DNA of 64,000 nt, from positions 171,667 through 235,666 of the forward strand of contig NZ_JNZP01000029.1 of NCBI RefSeq assembly GCF_000725545.1, written 5' to 3'. The stretch comes from Streptomyces exfoliatus (GTDB lineage Bacteria; Actinomycetota; Actinomycetes; Streptomycetales; Streptomycetaceae). The position numbers were made by a program, and so were the translations under genes. This document shows positions 52,925 through 64,000 of the stretch, one piece after another. The notes under the pieces are model-generated. The model had not been told where the DNA came from. It saw only the letters and a program-made list of their open reading frames with translations, and did no database searches. The stretch's first letter is position 1, and every line of letters starts with the position of its first letter.

Positions 52925-53737
52925 TCAGCGGGCGAGGTCGGGGGCCGGGCCCATGACGACGACGGGTTCCGCGGCCGGGTCGAGTGCGCGGATCAGTTCG
53001 CGCAGGGCCTCGCGTTCCAGGGCCACGCAGGCCTGGGTGGGTCCGCCGTGGTCGACGTGGATCCAGACCCCGCCGCCCTTCCCCGCGCCGAGCGGGCGCT
53101 CCTTGTCCAGCGGCGTCCTGCCCGGTACCCGGTTGTAGTCGATGGCGATCACGTGGTCGAAGGAGCCTTCGAGGGGCTCGCCGGAGAAGCCGGTGCCGCT
53201 GATGGCGAACTCCTGGTCCTGGTCGTACGGGAAGCGCGCGCCGGGATCCGGCAGCCGGCCGCCGGTGTCACCGATACGGAAGACCCCGATCGGGGTGCGC
53301 AGGTCACCGGCCCGGTGATCGGCGGTCCAGCCCTTGAGCGCGTTGTGGGCGGGCCACGGTCCCGCGGCCTCGGTCCAGACCCCGCCGGGGCTCCGCTCGT
53401 ACAGCGTCGCGGTGGAGGTGTTGTCGTCGGCGGTGGCGCCGGTGACGACGAGTGCCTGGGTGGTGCCGTCGGGGACGAGGCCCTGGGTGGCGGGGCCGAC
53501 GCCGGGAATCCGGGGCACGGGTACGGCGGCGGAGGCGAGGCTGCTCGCCGCCTCGCCCGCGGCACGGGGTGGCGCGCCTTCGGGGCGGGAGTCGCCGGCT
53601 GCGGGCGGGGACGTGACGGCCGGCCCGCCGGACGCGGCGGGGGCGGACGGTGCGCCGTTCGCGCAGCCGGTGAGCAACAGTGCCGCGCACAGTGTGCCGG
53701 CGCTCAGCAGCGCGGGGGCGCCTTTGCGGACGGACAT
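52925..53737 (-). CDS. L,D-transpeptidase-like (YkuD superfamily) lipoprotein
   Basis: A 270-aa exported lipoprotein (LLLTGC lipobox, Cys near 25) with a low-complexity Pro/Ala linker and a C-terminal catalytic domain of the COG3786 type. The domain has AHNALKGWTADHRAGDLRTP, GVFRIGD, and the active-site pair His227 (WIHVDHGG) and Cys237 (PTQACVAL). It probably acts on peptidoglycan or a related peptide. ATG 53737. It converges with the NADH dehydrogenase-like gene, 41 bp between stops. Confidence 0.85.
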   Translation of the reverse strand: MSVRKGAPALLSAGTLCAALLLTGCANGAPSAPAASGGPAVTSPPAAGDSRPEGAPPRAAGEAASSLASAAVPVPRIPGVGPATQGLVPDGTTQALVVTGATADDNTSTATLYERSPGGVWTEAAGPWPAHNALKGWTADHRAGDLRTPIGVFRIGDTGGRLPDPGARFPYDQDQEFAISGTGFSGEPLEGSFDHVIAIDYNRVPGRTPLDKERPLGAGKGGGVWIHVDHGGPTQACVALEREALRELIRALDPAAEPVVVMGPAPDLAR

Positions 53738-53966
53738 GGACGGATCCTCCTGGCCGGGGGCAGTGCTGCGATCCGTACCCGTTCGGCGTGCGGCGCTGCC
53801 GCGCCGCCGGTGCCCTCACCCGTACGGCCGTGTCGTCCGCGCACCGGAAGGCGGTCGACCGGCGGCACGGGGCGCGCCCTTCTGCCCGGACAGCCGACCT
53901 GACGGTGCATCAGATGGCCTCGTCGTAGGGCTGGGAACCTTCGGTGCCCGGCGCTACCCTCCGCGC

Positions 53967-55042
53967 ATGATTCGGACGGTGGTGTGGGGTACCGGAAATG
54001 TCGGGCGCGCGGCGATCCGCGCCGTGGACGCCCATCCAGGTCTTGAGCTCGTGGCCGTGCTGGTCGCCGATCCGGCGAAGGTCGGACGGGACGCGGGGCG
54101 GCTCGCGGGTCTCGGGCACGATCTCGGCGTGGTGGCCGTCGACGACGTCGGGGCGGTGCTCGACGGGCGGCCCGGGGCGGTGGTGTACGCGGCCTCGGGC
54201 GACACCCGGCCCGACGGAGCGCTCGACGACGTGGCCCGTGCGGTGCGGGCGGGCGCGGTGGTGGTCACGCCCGCGCTCTATCCGCTGTACGACCAGCGCA
54301 ACGCGCCGCCCGAGTTCCGGGATCCGGTGCTCGCGGCGGTCGCCGAGGGAGGCGGCTCGCTGTTCGTGTCGGGGGTCGATCCGGGCTGGGGCAACGACGT
54401 CCTGCCGCTGCTCGTGAGCGGGCTCGGCAGCACCGTGGACGTGATCCGCTGTCAGGAGATCTTCGACTACTCGACGTACGAGCAGGAGGAGTCGGTCCGG
54501 GACCTGATCGGGATGGGCCGGCCGATGGCGTACGAGCCGCCGATGCTGCTGCCTTCGGTGCCGACGATGGTGTGGGGCGGTCAGGTGCGGCTGATGGCAC
54601 GCGCTCTCGGCGCGGAGCTCGACGAGATCCGCGAGACCGTGGACCGGCGCCCGCTGGAGTCCACCGTGAAGACCCGGACGATGGGCGTCTTCGAGGCGGG
54701 TACGCAGGGCGCGATCCGCTTCGAGGTGCAGGGGATCGTCGGCGGCGAGCCGCGGATCGTGATCGAGCACGTGACCCGTATCCATGCCTCGTGCGCGCCG
54801 GACTGGCCGGTGCCGCCGGACGGCGCGGGGGCGCACCGGGTGATCGTCGAGGGGAGTCCCCGGATCGAGGTGACGGTGGCGGCGACCGCCGAGGGCGAGA
54901 ACAGGTCGGCGGGCGGGAACGCCACGGCGGTCGGCCGGCTCGTCGGGGCGATCGACTGGCTGGTGGCGGCCGGGCCTGGACTGTACGACGCGCTGGACGT
55001 GCCGTTGCGGCCGGCGGTCGGGAAACTGGGAAGGAGACCGCG

Positions 55043-55046
<4 letters not shown>
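53967..55046 (+). CDS. Dihydrodipicolinate-reductase-like NAD(P)-binding protein
   Basis: A 359-aa oxidoreductase with an N-terminal Rossmann motif VVWGTGNVGRAAIRAV and the layout of dihydrodipicolinate reductase / 2,4-diaminopentanoate dehydrogenase-like proteins found in catabolic operons. No Shine-Dalgarno is seen; a -10-like TACCCT ends six bases before the ATG, so the mRNA may be leaderless. The stop overlaps the following GTG, so the two products probably act together. The substrate is unknown. Confidence 0.87.
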
Positions 55047-58803
<3,757 letters not shown>

Positions 58804-58926
58804 GTATGCGGTCCTTGGGGAGGGGAGGGTGCGTGCGGTCGTACGAGGGAGGCGCCGCGGGCACGCCGAGACGGCCGGGCGGCAGGGCCGTACGGCTCTG
58901 AGGGTGACCGTGCGAGGAAGTTGGCT

Positions 58927-58967
58927 CCGGCTCGCGGGCGGGCGGGAGGGCGCCGCCCGCGAACCGG
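58927..58967 (-). terminator. Hairpin between asparaginase and aspartase genes
   Basis: 15-bp arms (58927-58941 and 58953-58967; one G-U pair in the minus-strand RNA) with an 11-base loop. It may terminate asparaginase transcripts or limit read-through into aspA. The rest of 58804-59030 shows nothing gene-like. Confidence 0.65.
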
Positions 58968-59030
58968 GGTTCTGGGGGGGGTGCGCCGGGACGGGACCTG
59001 TCCGGTCTCGGCGACCCGGCTCGACCGGCC

Positions 59031-60152
59031 CTACGCGCGGGCGGCGACCGCCGAGGCCGAGCGGGAGCCGCCGGTGGCGAGGGCCGGTTCCACACGGACC
59101 GGTCCTTCGAGGAGGCGGCGCAGGAGGGCCGTGCCGCGGGCCGGGTCGCCCGTGCCCGCGCCGCCCTCGGCGAGGAGCGTGGCGAGGACGGCTATCCGGG
59201 CCTGGGCGGCACGCAGGGTGCCGGTGAGCAGCGCCCCAGCGGCGACGAGGTCGACGGCTCCGCCGCCGGTGTAGATCTCGGCGAGCGGCCCTGCGGGCAC
59301 TCGGGTGCTCACGGCGACGAGGACGCCCTGGGCGACGGCGTCGGCCACGGCGGCGGCGATCTCGGGGGTGGCGTTGCCCGCGCCGGTGGCTTCGAGGACG
59401 ATGCCCCGGGCGCCGGCGGCGACGGCCGCGTTCAGCAGGAACGGGTCGCCGTCGGAGTGGTGGGTGACGATGTCGACCCGGGGCAGCGCGACGGCGTCGG
59501 GGCCGGTGGCGCCGGGGACCGCCGTGTGCGCGGCGGCGGGGAGCGGCAGCGGCGTGGGGCGCTCCGGCTGCCGTTCGATGTCGACGCGGGAGAAGCCGAC
59601 GCGGCCGAGGCGCTCGGCGGAGGGGTCGGAGAAGGCGTCGGCTGCCAGGGTCTGGCTCTTGACGGTGCCGCGGGCCGCGTGGACGCGGCCGTCGAAGACG
59701 ACGAGGACGCCGAGGTCGCTGACGGTGGCGGCGACCTGGAGGGCGTCGTACATGTTGCCGGGGCCGTCGCCGTCGCCGGTGCCGAAGGGGCGCTGGGCGC
59801 CGGTGAGGACGACCGGGCGGACGTCGGTGTGGTGCAGGTCCAGGAGGAAGGCGGTCTCCTCCAGGGTGTCGGTGCCGTGGGTGATCACGATGCCGTCGAC
59901 GCCGGGGTCGGCGAGGGTCTCGTGGACGGTGCGCAGGAGGGTCAGCTGGTGGGCCGCGGTCATGCGCGAGCTGTTGACGTTGAAGAGGTCGACGACCTCG
60001 ACGGTGACGCCCTCGGGGAGGGGGGCGGTGGCCAGGACGTCGCTGCCGGAGGCGTCGGCGGCGTAGCCGGTGCCCTGCCAGCGGCTCGCGATCGTGCCGC
60101 CGGTGCTGATGACGACGATCCGGCGCGCTCCCCCGTCGTTCGTCCGCTTCAT
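59031..60152 (-). CDS. ansA: Type I-like L-asparaginase
   Basis: A 373-aa asparaginase converting L-asparagine to aspartate and ammonia. Both active-site motifs are intact: STGGTIAS (first catalytic Thr) and THGTDTLEETAF (second Thr-Asp pair). No signal peptide, so it is cytoplasmic. ATG 60152 was chosen; the frame is open to 60290 but this crosses the divergent promoter. It is divergent from the AsnC-type regulator. Confidence 0.92.
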   Translation of the reverse strand: MKRTNDGGARRIVVISTGGTIASRWQGTGYAADASGSDVLATAPLPEGVTVEVVDLFNVNSSRMTAAHQLTLLRTVHETLADPGVDGIVITHGTDTLEETAFLLDLHHTDVRPVVLTGAQRPFGTGDGDGPGNMYDALQVAATVSDLGVLVVFDGRVHAARGTVKSQTLAADAFSDPSAERLGRVGFSRVDIERQPERPTPLPLPAAAHTAVPGATGPDAVALPRVDIVTHHSDGDPFLLNAAVAAGARGIVLEATGAGNATPEIAAAVADAVAQGVLVAVSTRVPAGPLAEIYTGGGAVDLVAAGALLTGTLRAAQARIAVLATLLAEGGAGTGDPARGTALLRRLLEGPVRVEPALATGGSRSASAVAARA

Positions 60153-60189
60153 GCCTGCCGTCCTCACTCCGTACCCAAATCTCCTGCTC

Positions 60190-60267
60190 CGCAACGATAG
60201 GACAGGAGGCGCGCAAGACGATTGCGAAATCGGCCGAGGAAATGTTTCACCGTGGTAGATAATTGCG
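60190..60267. promoter_or_regulatory. AsnC-type operator region with CGCAA/TTGCG boxes
   Basis: A dyad CGCAA-GACGA-TTGCG (60212-60226) is flanked by a further CGCAA (60190-60194) and TTGCG (60263-60267) in the divergent ansA-asnC promoter region. A -10-like GATAAT lies just before the regulator ATG, which lacks a Shine-Dalgarno, so that transcript may be leaderless. Confidence 0.5.
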
Positions 60268-60269
60268 CC

Positions 60270-60734
60270 ATGGACCGAATCGATCTGCATATCTTGCGCG
60301 AGCTCCAGGAAGACGGGCGGCTGAGCAACCAGGAGCTGGCCCAGCGGGTGGGGCTCAGCCCGTCCCCCTGCCTGCGGCGGGTGCGCCAGCTGGAGCAGGA
60401 CGGGGTGATCCAGGGCTACCGGGCGATCATCGACCCGGAGGCGGTGGGCCGCGGGTTCGAGGTCCTCGTCTCGGTGGAGGTGCGACGGGACCGGGAGACG
60501 GTGGAGGCCTTCGAGGCGGCGCTCCAGGACGTGCCGGACGTCATCGAGGCGTACCGCCTGTTCGGGAGCCCGGGGTGCCTGCTCCGCATCGCGGTGGCCG
60601 ACCTCGCGGCGTACGAGCGGCTGTGGATCGAGCGTCTGACGACGCTGGCCGGGGTCACCGAGGTCAACTCCCAGATCATCATGAAGCGGATCAAGGAGCC
60701 GAAGGGGATGCCGGTGGGCGTCCGGAGCATCTGA
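60270..60734 (+). CDS. AsnC/Lrp family transcriptional regulator
   Basis: A 154-aa feast/famine regulator. N-terminal helix-turn-helix (DLHILRELQEDGRLSNQELAQRVGLSPSPCLRRVRQLE) and C-terminal RAM ligand domain (FEVLVSVEV ... GSPGCLLRIAVADLAAYE). Such proteins sense amino acids; the divergent asparaginase and aspartase genes point to asparagine or aspartate. ATG 60270 is used because the frame upstream to 60222 lies in the operator region. Confidence 0.92.
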   Translation: MDRIDLHILRELQEDGRLSNQELAQRVGLSPSPCLRRVRQLEQDGVIQGYRAIIDPEAVGRGFEVLVSVEVRRDRETVEAFEAALQDVPDVIEAYRLFGSPGCLLRIAVADLAAYERLWIERLTTLAGVTEVNSQIIMKRIKEPKGMPVGVRSI

Positions 60735-60792
60735 ACGCGCGGCGGCCGGGGCCTGGGCCCGCCTTCGGATCAGGCCTCAGGCCCGTCCTGTC

Positions 60793-60819
60793 GTTCCATA
60801 TGCGAGAACGTCATGGAAC
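60793..60819. promoter_or_regulatory. Inverted repeat upstream of the endonuclease gene
   Basis: Perfect 7-bp arms GTTCCAT (60793-60799) and ATGGAAC (60813-60819) with a 13-bp spacer; a 10-bp palindrome CAGGTACCTG follows at 60841-60850. Both lie in the 222-bp gap before the nuclease start and could be operators. Confidence 0.35.
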
Positions 60820-60956
60820 AGCCTCCTCCCCGTTACATGACAGGTACCTGACGTGTGCCACCCTCCCGGTGACACGAAGTCAACACGCGTAGACAGCGGG
60901 ATCCTTGAGTCGGCTCCCGCCGCCCCGCGCGTACCGTCCCCGGGAAAGGGCCCCCC

Positions 60957-61760
60957 ATGTCCGTTGTGCGGATCGGCAGATGGAAGGTGTGGGCGGCGGC
61001 CGTCGCCGCGACCCTCGTCGGCGTCACGCTCCCCGCGGTCACCGCGACTCCCGCGAGCGCCACGACCACCGCGTACGACACCACGTACTACAAGAACGCG
61101 ATAGGCAAGACCGGCACGAGCCTGAAGTCCTCGCTGCACACGATCATCAGCAGCCAGAGCAAGATCTCGTACGACGCGGTCTGGAACGCGCTCAAGGTCA
61201 CCGACCAGGATCCCAACAACACCGCCAACGTGGTCCTGCTGTACAGCGGCGTCTCGCGCAGCAAGTCCCTCAACGGGGGCGACGTGGGCGACTGGAACCG
61301 CGAGCACGTCTGGGCGCAGTCCCACGGCAGCTTCGGCACCTCCGCCGGCCCCGGCACCGACCTGCACCACCTGCGCGCCTGCGACGTCCAGGTCAACAGC
61401 ATCCGCGGCAACAAGGACTGGGACTTCGGCGGCAGCGCGGTCAGCGGCGCGACCGGCAGCTACACCGACTCCAACTCCTTCGAGCCGCGCAACGCCGACA
61501 AGGGCGACGTGGCCCGAATGATCCTCTACATGGCCGTCCGGTACGAGGGTGACGACGCCTGGGCCGACCTGGAGCCCAACGAGTCGACGTCCAACGGCAG
61601 CGTCCCCTGGCACGGCCGTCTCTCGATCCTGAAGCAGTGGAACCAGCAGGACCCGCCGAGCGCCTTCGAGGAACGCCGTAACGACGTCATCTACGGCACC
61701 TACCAGGGCAACCGGAACCCGTTCATCGACCACCCCGAGTGGGTCGAGGCGATCTGGTAG
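60957..61760 (+). CDS. Secreted endonuclease I family nuclease
   Basis: A 267-aa exported nuclease of the EndA/Vvn/BsnI family (His-metal fold) that degrades DNA and often RNA non-specifically. Signal peptide about 1-35 (VWAAAVAATLVGVTLPAVTATPASA). The catalytic segment is DWNREHVWAQSHGSFG, followed by DLHHLRACDVQVNSIRGNKDW, which matches the family metal site. It probably serves nutrient scavenging. AAAGGGC precedes the ATG. Confidence 0.92.
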   Translation: MSVVRIGRWKVWAAAVAATLVGVTLPAVTATPASATTTAYDTTYYKNAIGKTGTSLKSSLHTIISSQSKISYDAVWNALKVTDQDPNNTANVVLLYSGVSRSKSLNGGDVGDWNREHVWAQSHGSFGTSAGPGTDLHHLRACDVQVNSIRGNKDWDFGGSAVSGATGSYTDSNSFEPRNADKGDVARMILYMAVRYEGDDAWADLEPNESTSNGSVPWHGRLSILKQWNQQDPPSAFEERRNDVIYGTYQGNRNPFIDHPEWVEAIW

Positions 61761-61791
61761 CCCTCGCACCCGCACCACCGCAGGACCGAAC

Positions 61792-61828
61792 GGAGCCGGG
61801 CCGGGCTCGCAGCACCCGGCCCGGCTCC
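61792..61828 (+). terminator. Terminator of the endonuclease gene
   Basis: 14-bp perfect arms (61792-61805 and 61815-61828; GAGCCGGGCCGGG and its complement) with a 9-base loop, 32 bases after the stop. Confidence 0.8.
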
Positions 61829-62106
61829 CGCGCGTTCGGAGGGCCTATACGCCTGACCGCTCCCGCCGCCTTCAAACGCGAAATCGCAGATCTTCTCACG
61901 CTCTTCGCGTGAACGATGGACACGCCCACCAGGCGTTATCCAGCCGTTATAAACGGTCATTTCGCCCCTTTATGCCACCCTTTGCCGTGCGGTGAAGCAT
62001 GCATTCCCGGCACGGAGGCCGTCGGCGCACCTATCACGATCACCACACGCCGAACAAGGGTCCAGCCCCAGGAAGTTCCGAGATCCACTCGGTAGCTTCG
62101 GCGCCC
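61829..62106. promoter_or_regulatory. AT-richer upstream region of the ectoine operon
   Basis: About 280 bp without a gene, noticeably richer in A/T than its surroundings. It includes a 13-bp palindrome CCGTT-ATA-AACGG at 61944-61956. A -10-like TAGCTT ends eight bases before the ectA ATG, and no Shine-Dalgarno is seen, so ectA may be leaderless. Presumed osmotic/heat control region. Confidence 0.45.
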
Positions 62107-62622
62107 ATGACCACAGCCCGCACGACTGCCCGCACGACACCCCCGACCATCGCGGACGGCGCCGAGCTCTGGCGCATCGCCCGCGGCTCCGGGGAACTCG
62201 ACCTCAACTCCCCGTACAGCTATCTGCTGTGGTGCCGCGACTTCGCCGACACGACCGCCGTCGCCCGTGACGCCTCCGGACGCCCGATCGGCTTCGTCAC
62301 CGGCTATCTGCGTCCGGACGCGCCGGGGACGCTCTTCGTCTGGCAGGTCGCCGTCGAGGGTTCGCACCGCGGAAGCGGGGTAGCCGGGACCCTGCTCGAC
62401 GCCCTGTCCGCACGCGTGGCCGCCGAGCACGGAGTCAGCCGTGTCGAGGCCACCGTCACCCCCGGGAACCTCGCGTCCGACCGGCTGTTCCGGTCCTACG
62501 CGCGTCGACACGGCGCGGACCTGACGCAGGAGGTGCTGTTCCCTTCGGCCACGTTCCCCTCCTCGGGGCACGAGTCCGAGGTGCTGTACCGCATCGGTCC
62601 CCTCGGCGCCCCGGCGTCCTGA
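62107..62622 (+). CDS. ectA: L-2,4-diaminobutyrate acetyltransferase (ectoine synthesis)
   Basis: A 171-aa GNAT enzyme that acetylates L-2,4-diaminobutyrate to N-gamma-acetyl-diaminobutyrate, the second step of ectoine synthesis. EctA-specific entry ELWRIARGSGELDLNSPYSYLLWCRDFADT, and the acetyl-CoA loop VAVEGSHRGSGVAGTLLDAL. It is followed 52 bp later by ectB. Ectoine is an osmo- and thermoprotectant in Streptomyces. Confidence 0.95.
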   Translation: MTTARTTARTTPPTIADGAELWRIARGSGELDLNSPYSYLLWCRDFADTTAVARDASGRPIGFVTGYLRPDAPGTLFVWQVAVEGSHRGSGVAGTLLDALSARVAAEHGVSRVEATVTPGNLASDRLFRSYARRHGADLTQEVLFPSATFPSSGHESEVLYRIGPLGAPAS

Positions 62623-62674
62623 GCCCTCGTCCGCGCCCACCACGCACCCGAACCACCTCTGGAGAAGAGACTCC

Positions 62675-63964
62675 GTGACCCTGATCGACATCGCCGCCCC
62701 CACCGCCCTCGGGACCCCCTCCGTCTTCGAGACCCTGGAGTCGGAGGTCCGCAGCTACTGCCGTGCGTGGCCCGTCGTCTTCGAACGCGCCACCGGCAGC
62801 AGGCTGTACGACGAACAGGGGCGTCCGTACCTCGACTTCTTCGCCGGCGCGGGCTCGCTCAACTACGGCCACAACAACCCCGCGCTCAAGCGCGCACTTC
62901 TCGACTACCTCGCCGACGACGGGGTCACCCACGGCCTCGACATGTCGACGACCGCGAAACGCGACTTCCTCGAGACCTTCCACGAGACGGTCCTCGAACC
63001 CCGCTCGCTGCCCTACAAGGTGATGTTCCCCGGCCCCACCGGCACCAACGCCGTGGAAGCCGCCCTGAAGCTCGCCCGCAAGGTCACCGGGCGCCAGACC
63101 GTCGTGTCCTTCACCAACGCCTTCCACGGGATGTCGCTCGGCTCGCTCGCCGTCACCGGCAACGCCGCGAAGCGCGCCGGCGCCGGCGTCCCGCTGCACC
63201 ACGCGATCCGGATGCCCTTCGACGACTACCTCGACGGACAGCTCACCGACTTCCTCTGGTTCGAGCGGCTCCTCGACGACGCGGGCTCCGGCCTCGACCA
63301 CCCCGCGGCCGTGATCGTCGAGACCGTCCAGGGCGAGGGCGGCATCAACGTCGCGCGGGCCGCGTGGCTGCGCGGGCTCGCGGAGCTGTGCCGCCGGCAC
63401 GACATGCTCCTCATCGTCGACGACGTCCAGATGGGCTGCGGACGCACCGGCGACTTCTTCTCCTTCGAGGAGGCGGGCATCACGCCCGACATCGTCACCC
63501 TGTCCAAGTCCATCAGCGGCTACGGCCTGCCCATGGCCCTCTGCCTGTTCCGGCCGGAGCTCGACGTGTGGCAGCCCGGTGAGCACAACGGCACCTTCCG
63601 CGGCAACAACCCGGCCTTCGTCACCGCCACGGCCGCCCTCGACGCGTACTGGCGCGACGGCGTCCTGCGCGAACGCACCCTGGGCCGGGCCGACCGGGTG
63701 GAGAGCGCCCTGCTCGACCTGTGCGCGGGCGACGGGCGCATGGGCCTGACGGTCCGCGGCCGGGGCCTCGTGTGGGGCCTGGAGTTCGCCGACGGGGAGC
63801 GCGCGGAGGCCGTGTGCCGACGCGCCTTCGAGACCGGGCTCCTGGTGGAGACCTCGGGTCCGCGCGGCGAGGTGGTCAAGCTGCTGCCGCCGCTGACGGC
63901 GACGGACGACGAACTCGACGAGGGGCTCGGCATCCTGGCCCGTTCGGTCCGCCACACCGCCTGA
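62675..63964 (+). CDS. ectB: Diaminobutyrate-2-oxoglutarate transaminase (ectoine synthesis)
   Basis: A 429-aa class III PLP aminotransferase making L-2,4-diaminobutyrate from aspartate semialdehyde, the first step of ectoine synthesis. Seen: SVFETLESEVRSYCRAWP (EctB-type N-terminus), PTGTNAVEAALKLARKVTG, the cofactor Asp in IVDDVQMGCGRTGDFF, and the Schiff-base Lys in TLSKSISGYGLP. GTG start with GGAGAAGAG upstream. Only 36 bases follow its stop in the window, so ectC (ectoine synthase) is expected just beyond. Confidence 0.95.
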   Translation: MTLIDIAAPTALGTPSVFETLESEVRSYCRAWPVVFERATGSRLYDEQGRPYLDFFAGAGSLNYGHNNPALKRALLDYLADDGVTHGLDMSTTAKRDFLETFHETVLEPRSLPYKVMFPGPTGTNAVEAALKLARKVTGRQTVVSFTNAFHGMSLGSLAVTGNAAKRAGAGVPLHHAIRMPFDDYLDGQLTDFLWFERLLDDAGSGLDHPAAVIVETVQGEGGINVARAAWLRGLAELCRRHDMLLIVDDVQMGCGRTGDFFSFEEAGITPDIVTLSKSISGYGLPMALCLFRPELDVWQPGEHNGTFRGNNPAFVTATAALDAYWRDGVLRERTLGRADRVESALLDLCAGDGRMGLTVRGRGLVWGLEFADGERAEAVCRRAFETGLLVETSGPRGEVVKLLPPLTATDDELDEGLGILARSVRHTA

Positions 63965-64000
63965 GCCACCGTCACCACGACCCCCGCCCCCTCCCCCCCC

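Overview
The window is high-GC actinobacterial DNA, most likely a Streptomyces chromosome. Codon third positions are nearly all G/C, GTG and TTG starts are common, genes are often coupled by 4-nt stop/start overlaps, and several promoters sit directly on the start codon (leaderless). Telling genes include a LAL-type LuxR regulator, an OleD-like macrolide glycosyltransferase, ectA-ectB, a Tat-exported cholesterol oxidase and an AsnC/asparaginase/aspartase group. No rRNA, tRNA, CRISPR array, prophage or intact insertion sequence was seen.

Layout. 1-7.2 kb: a secreted cutinase/PETase-type hydrolase, a large LuxR regulator, a single-pass membrane protein and a secreted pectate lyase-pectin methylesterase fusion. 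7.3-26.2 kb: a collagen and hydroxyproline utilisation island. It holds an S33 prolyl aminopeptidase, a GntR regulator, 2-oxoglutarate-semialdehyde dehydrogenase, hydroxyproline 2-epimerase, a DHDPS-family deaminase, a three-subunit D-hydroxyproline dehydrogenase, a five-gene oligopeptide ABC importer, a second proline-racemase-family enzyme, an ornithine-cyclodeaminase-family reductase and a secreted M9 collagenase. A 33-bp promoter/operator block is repeated without mismatch, in inverted orientation, before the importer and before the collagenase. A related half-site lies in the two catabolic promoters. This makes extracellular collagen cleavage, peptide uptake and hydroxyproline breakdown look like one regulon.

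26.4-32.4 kb: an NPP1/NLP necrosis-inducing-like secreted protein, the glycosyltransferase, a SecDF fusion, a small exported protein and a PlsC-like acyltransferase. 32.5-40.2 kb: a seven-gene operon of unknown purpose (cupin; two zinc-ribbon membrane proteins and a third protein sharing a common C-terminal domain; a repeat-containing acidic-tailed membrane protein; an asparagine-synthase-like enzyme with a degraded glutaminase half; an aldehyde dehydrogenase). This is the second strong candidate for undescribed biology. 40.2-46.5 kb: an aminoglycoside-phosphotransferase-like kinase, a MerR-methyltransferase fusion with its own long-spacer MerR promoter, a glutaminase/acyl-CoA hydrolase pair, a GNAT acetyltransferase and RNase HI. 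46.6-48.7 kb: a two-gene RNA repair operon (polynucleotide kinase-phosphatase and T4 Rnl1-type RNA ligase).

48.9-57.3 kb: small and house-keeping genes including a beta-propeller lipoprotein, a type II NADH dehydrogenase-like enzyme, an L,D-transpeptidase-like lipoprotein, a dihydrodipicolinate-reductase-like enzyme coupled to a carboxymuconolactone-decarboxylase-family protein, and cholesterol oxidase with an abnormal C-terminus. 57.4-60.7 kb: aspartase, asparaginase and a divergent AsnC regulator with TTGCG/CGCAA boxes between them. 60.9-64 kb: a secreted endonuclease I and the first two genes of ectoine synthesis; ectC would lie beyond the right edge.
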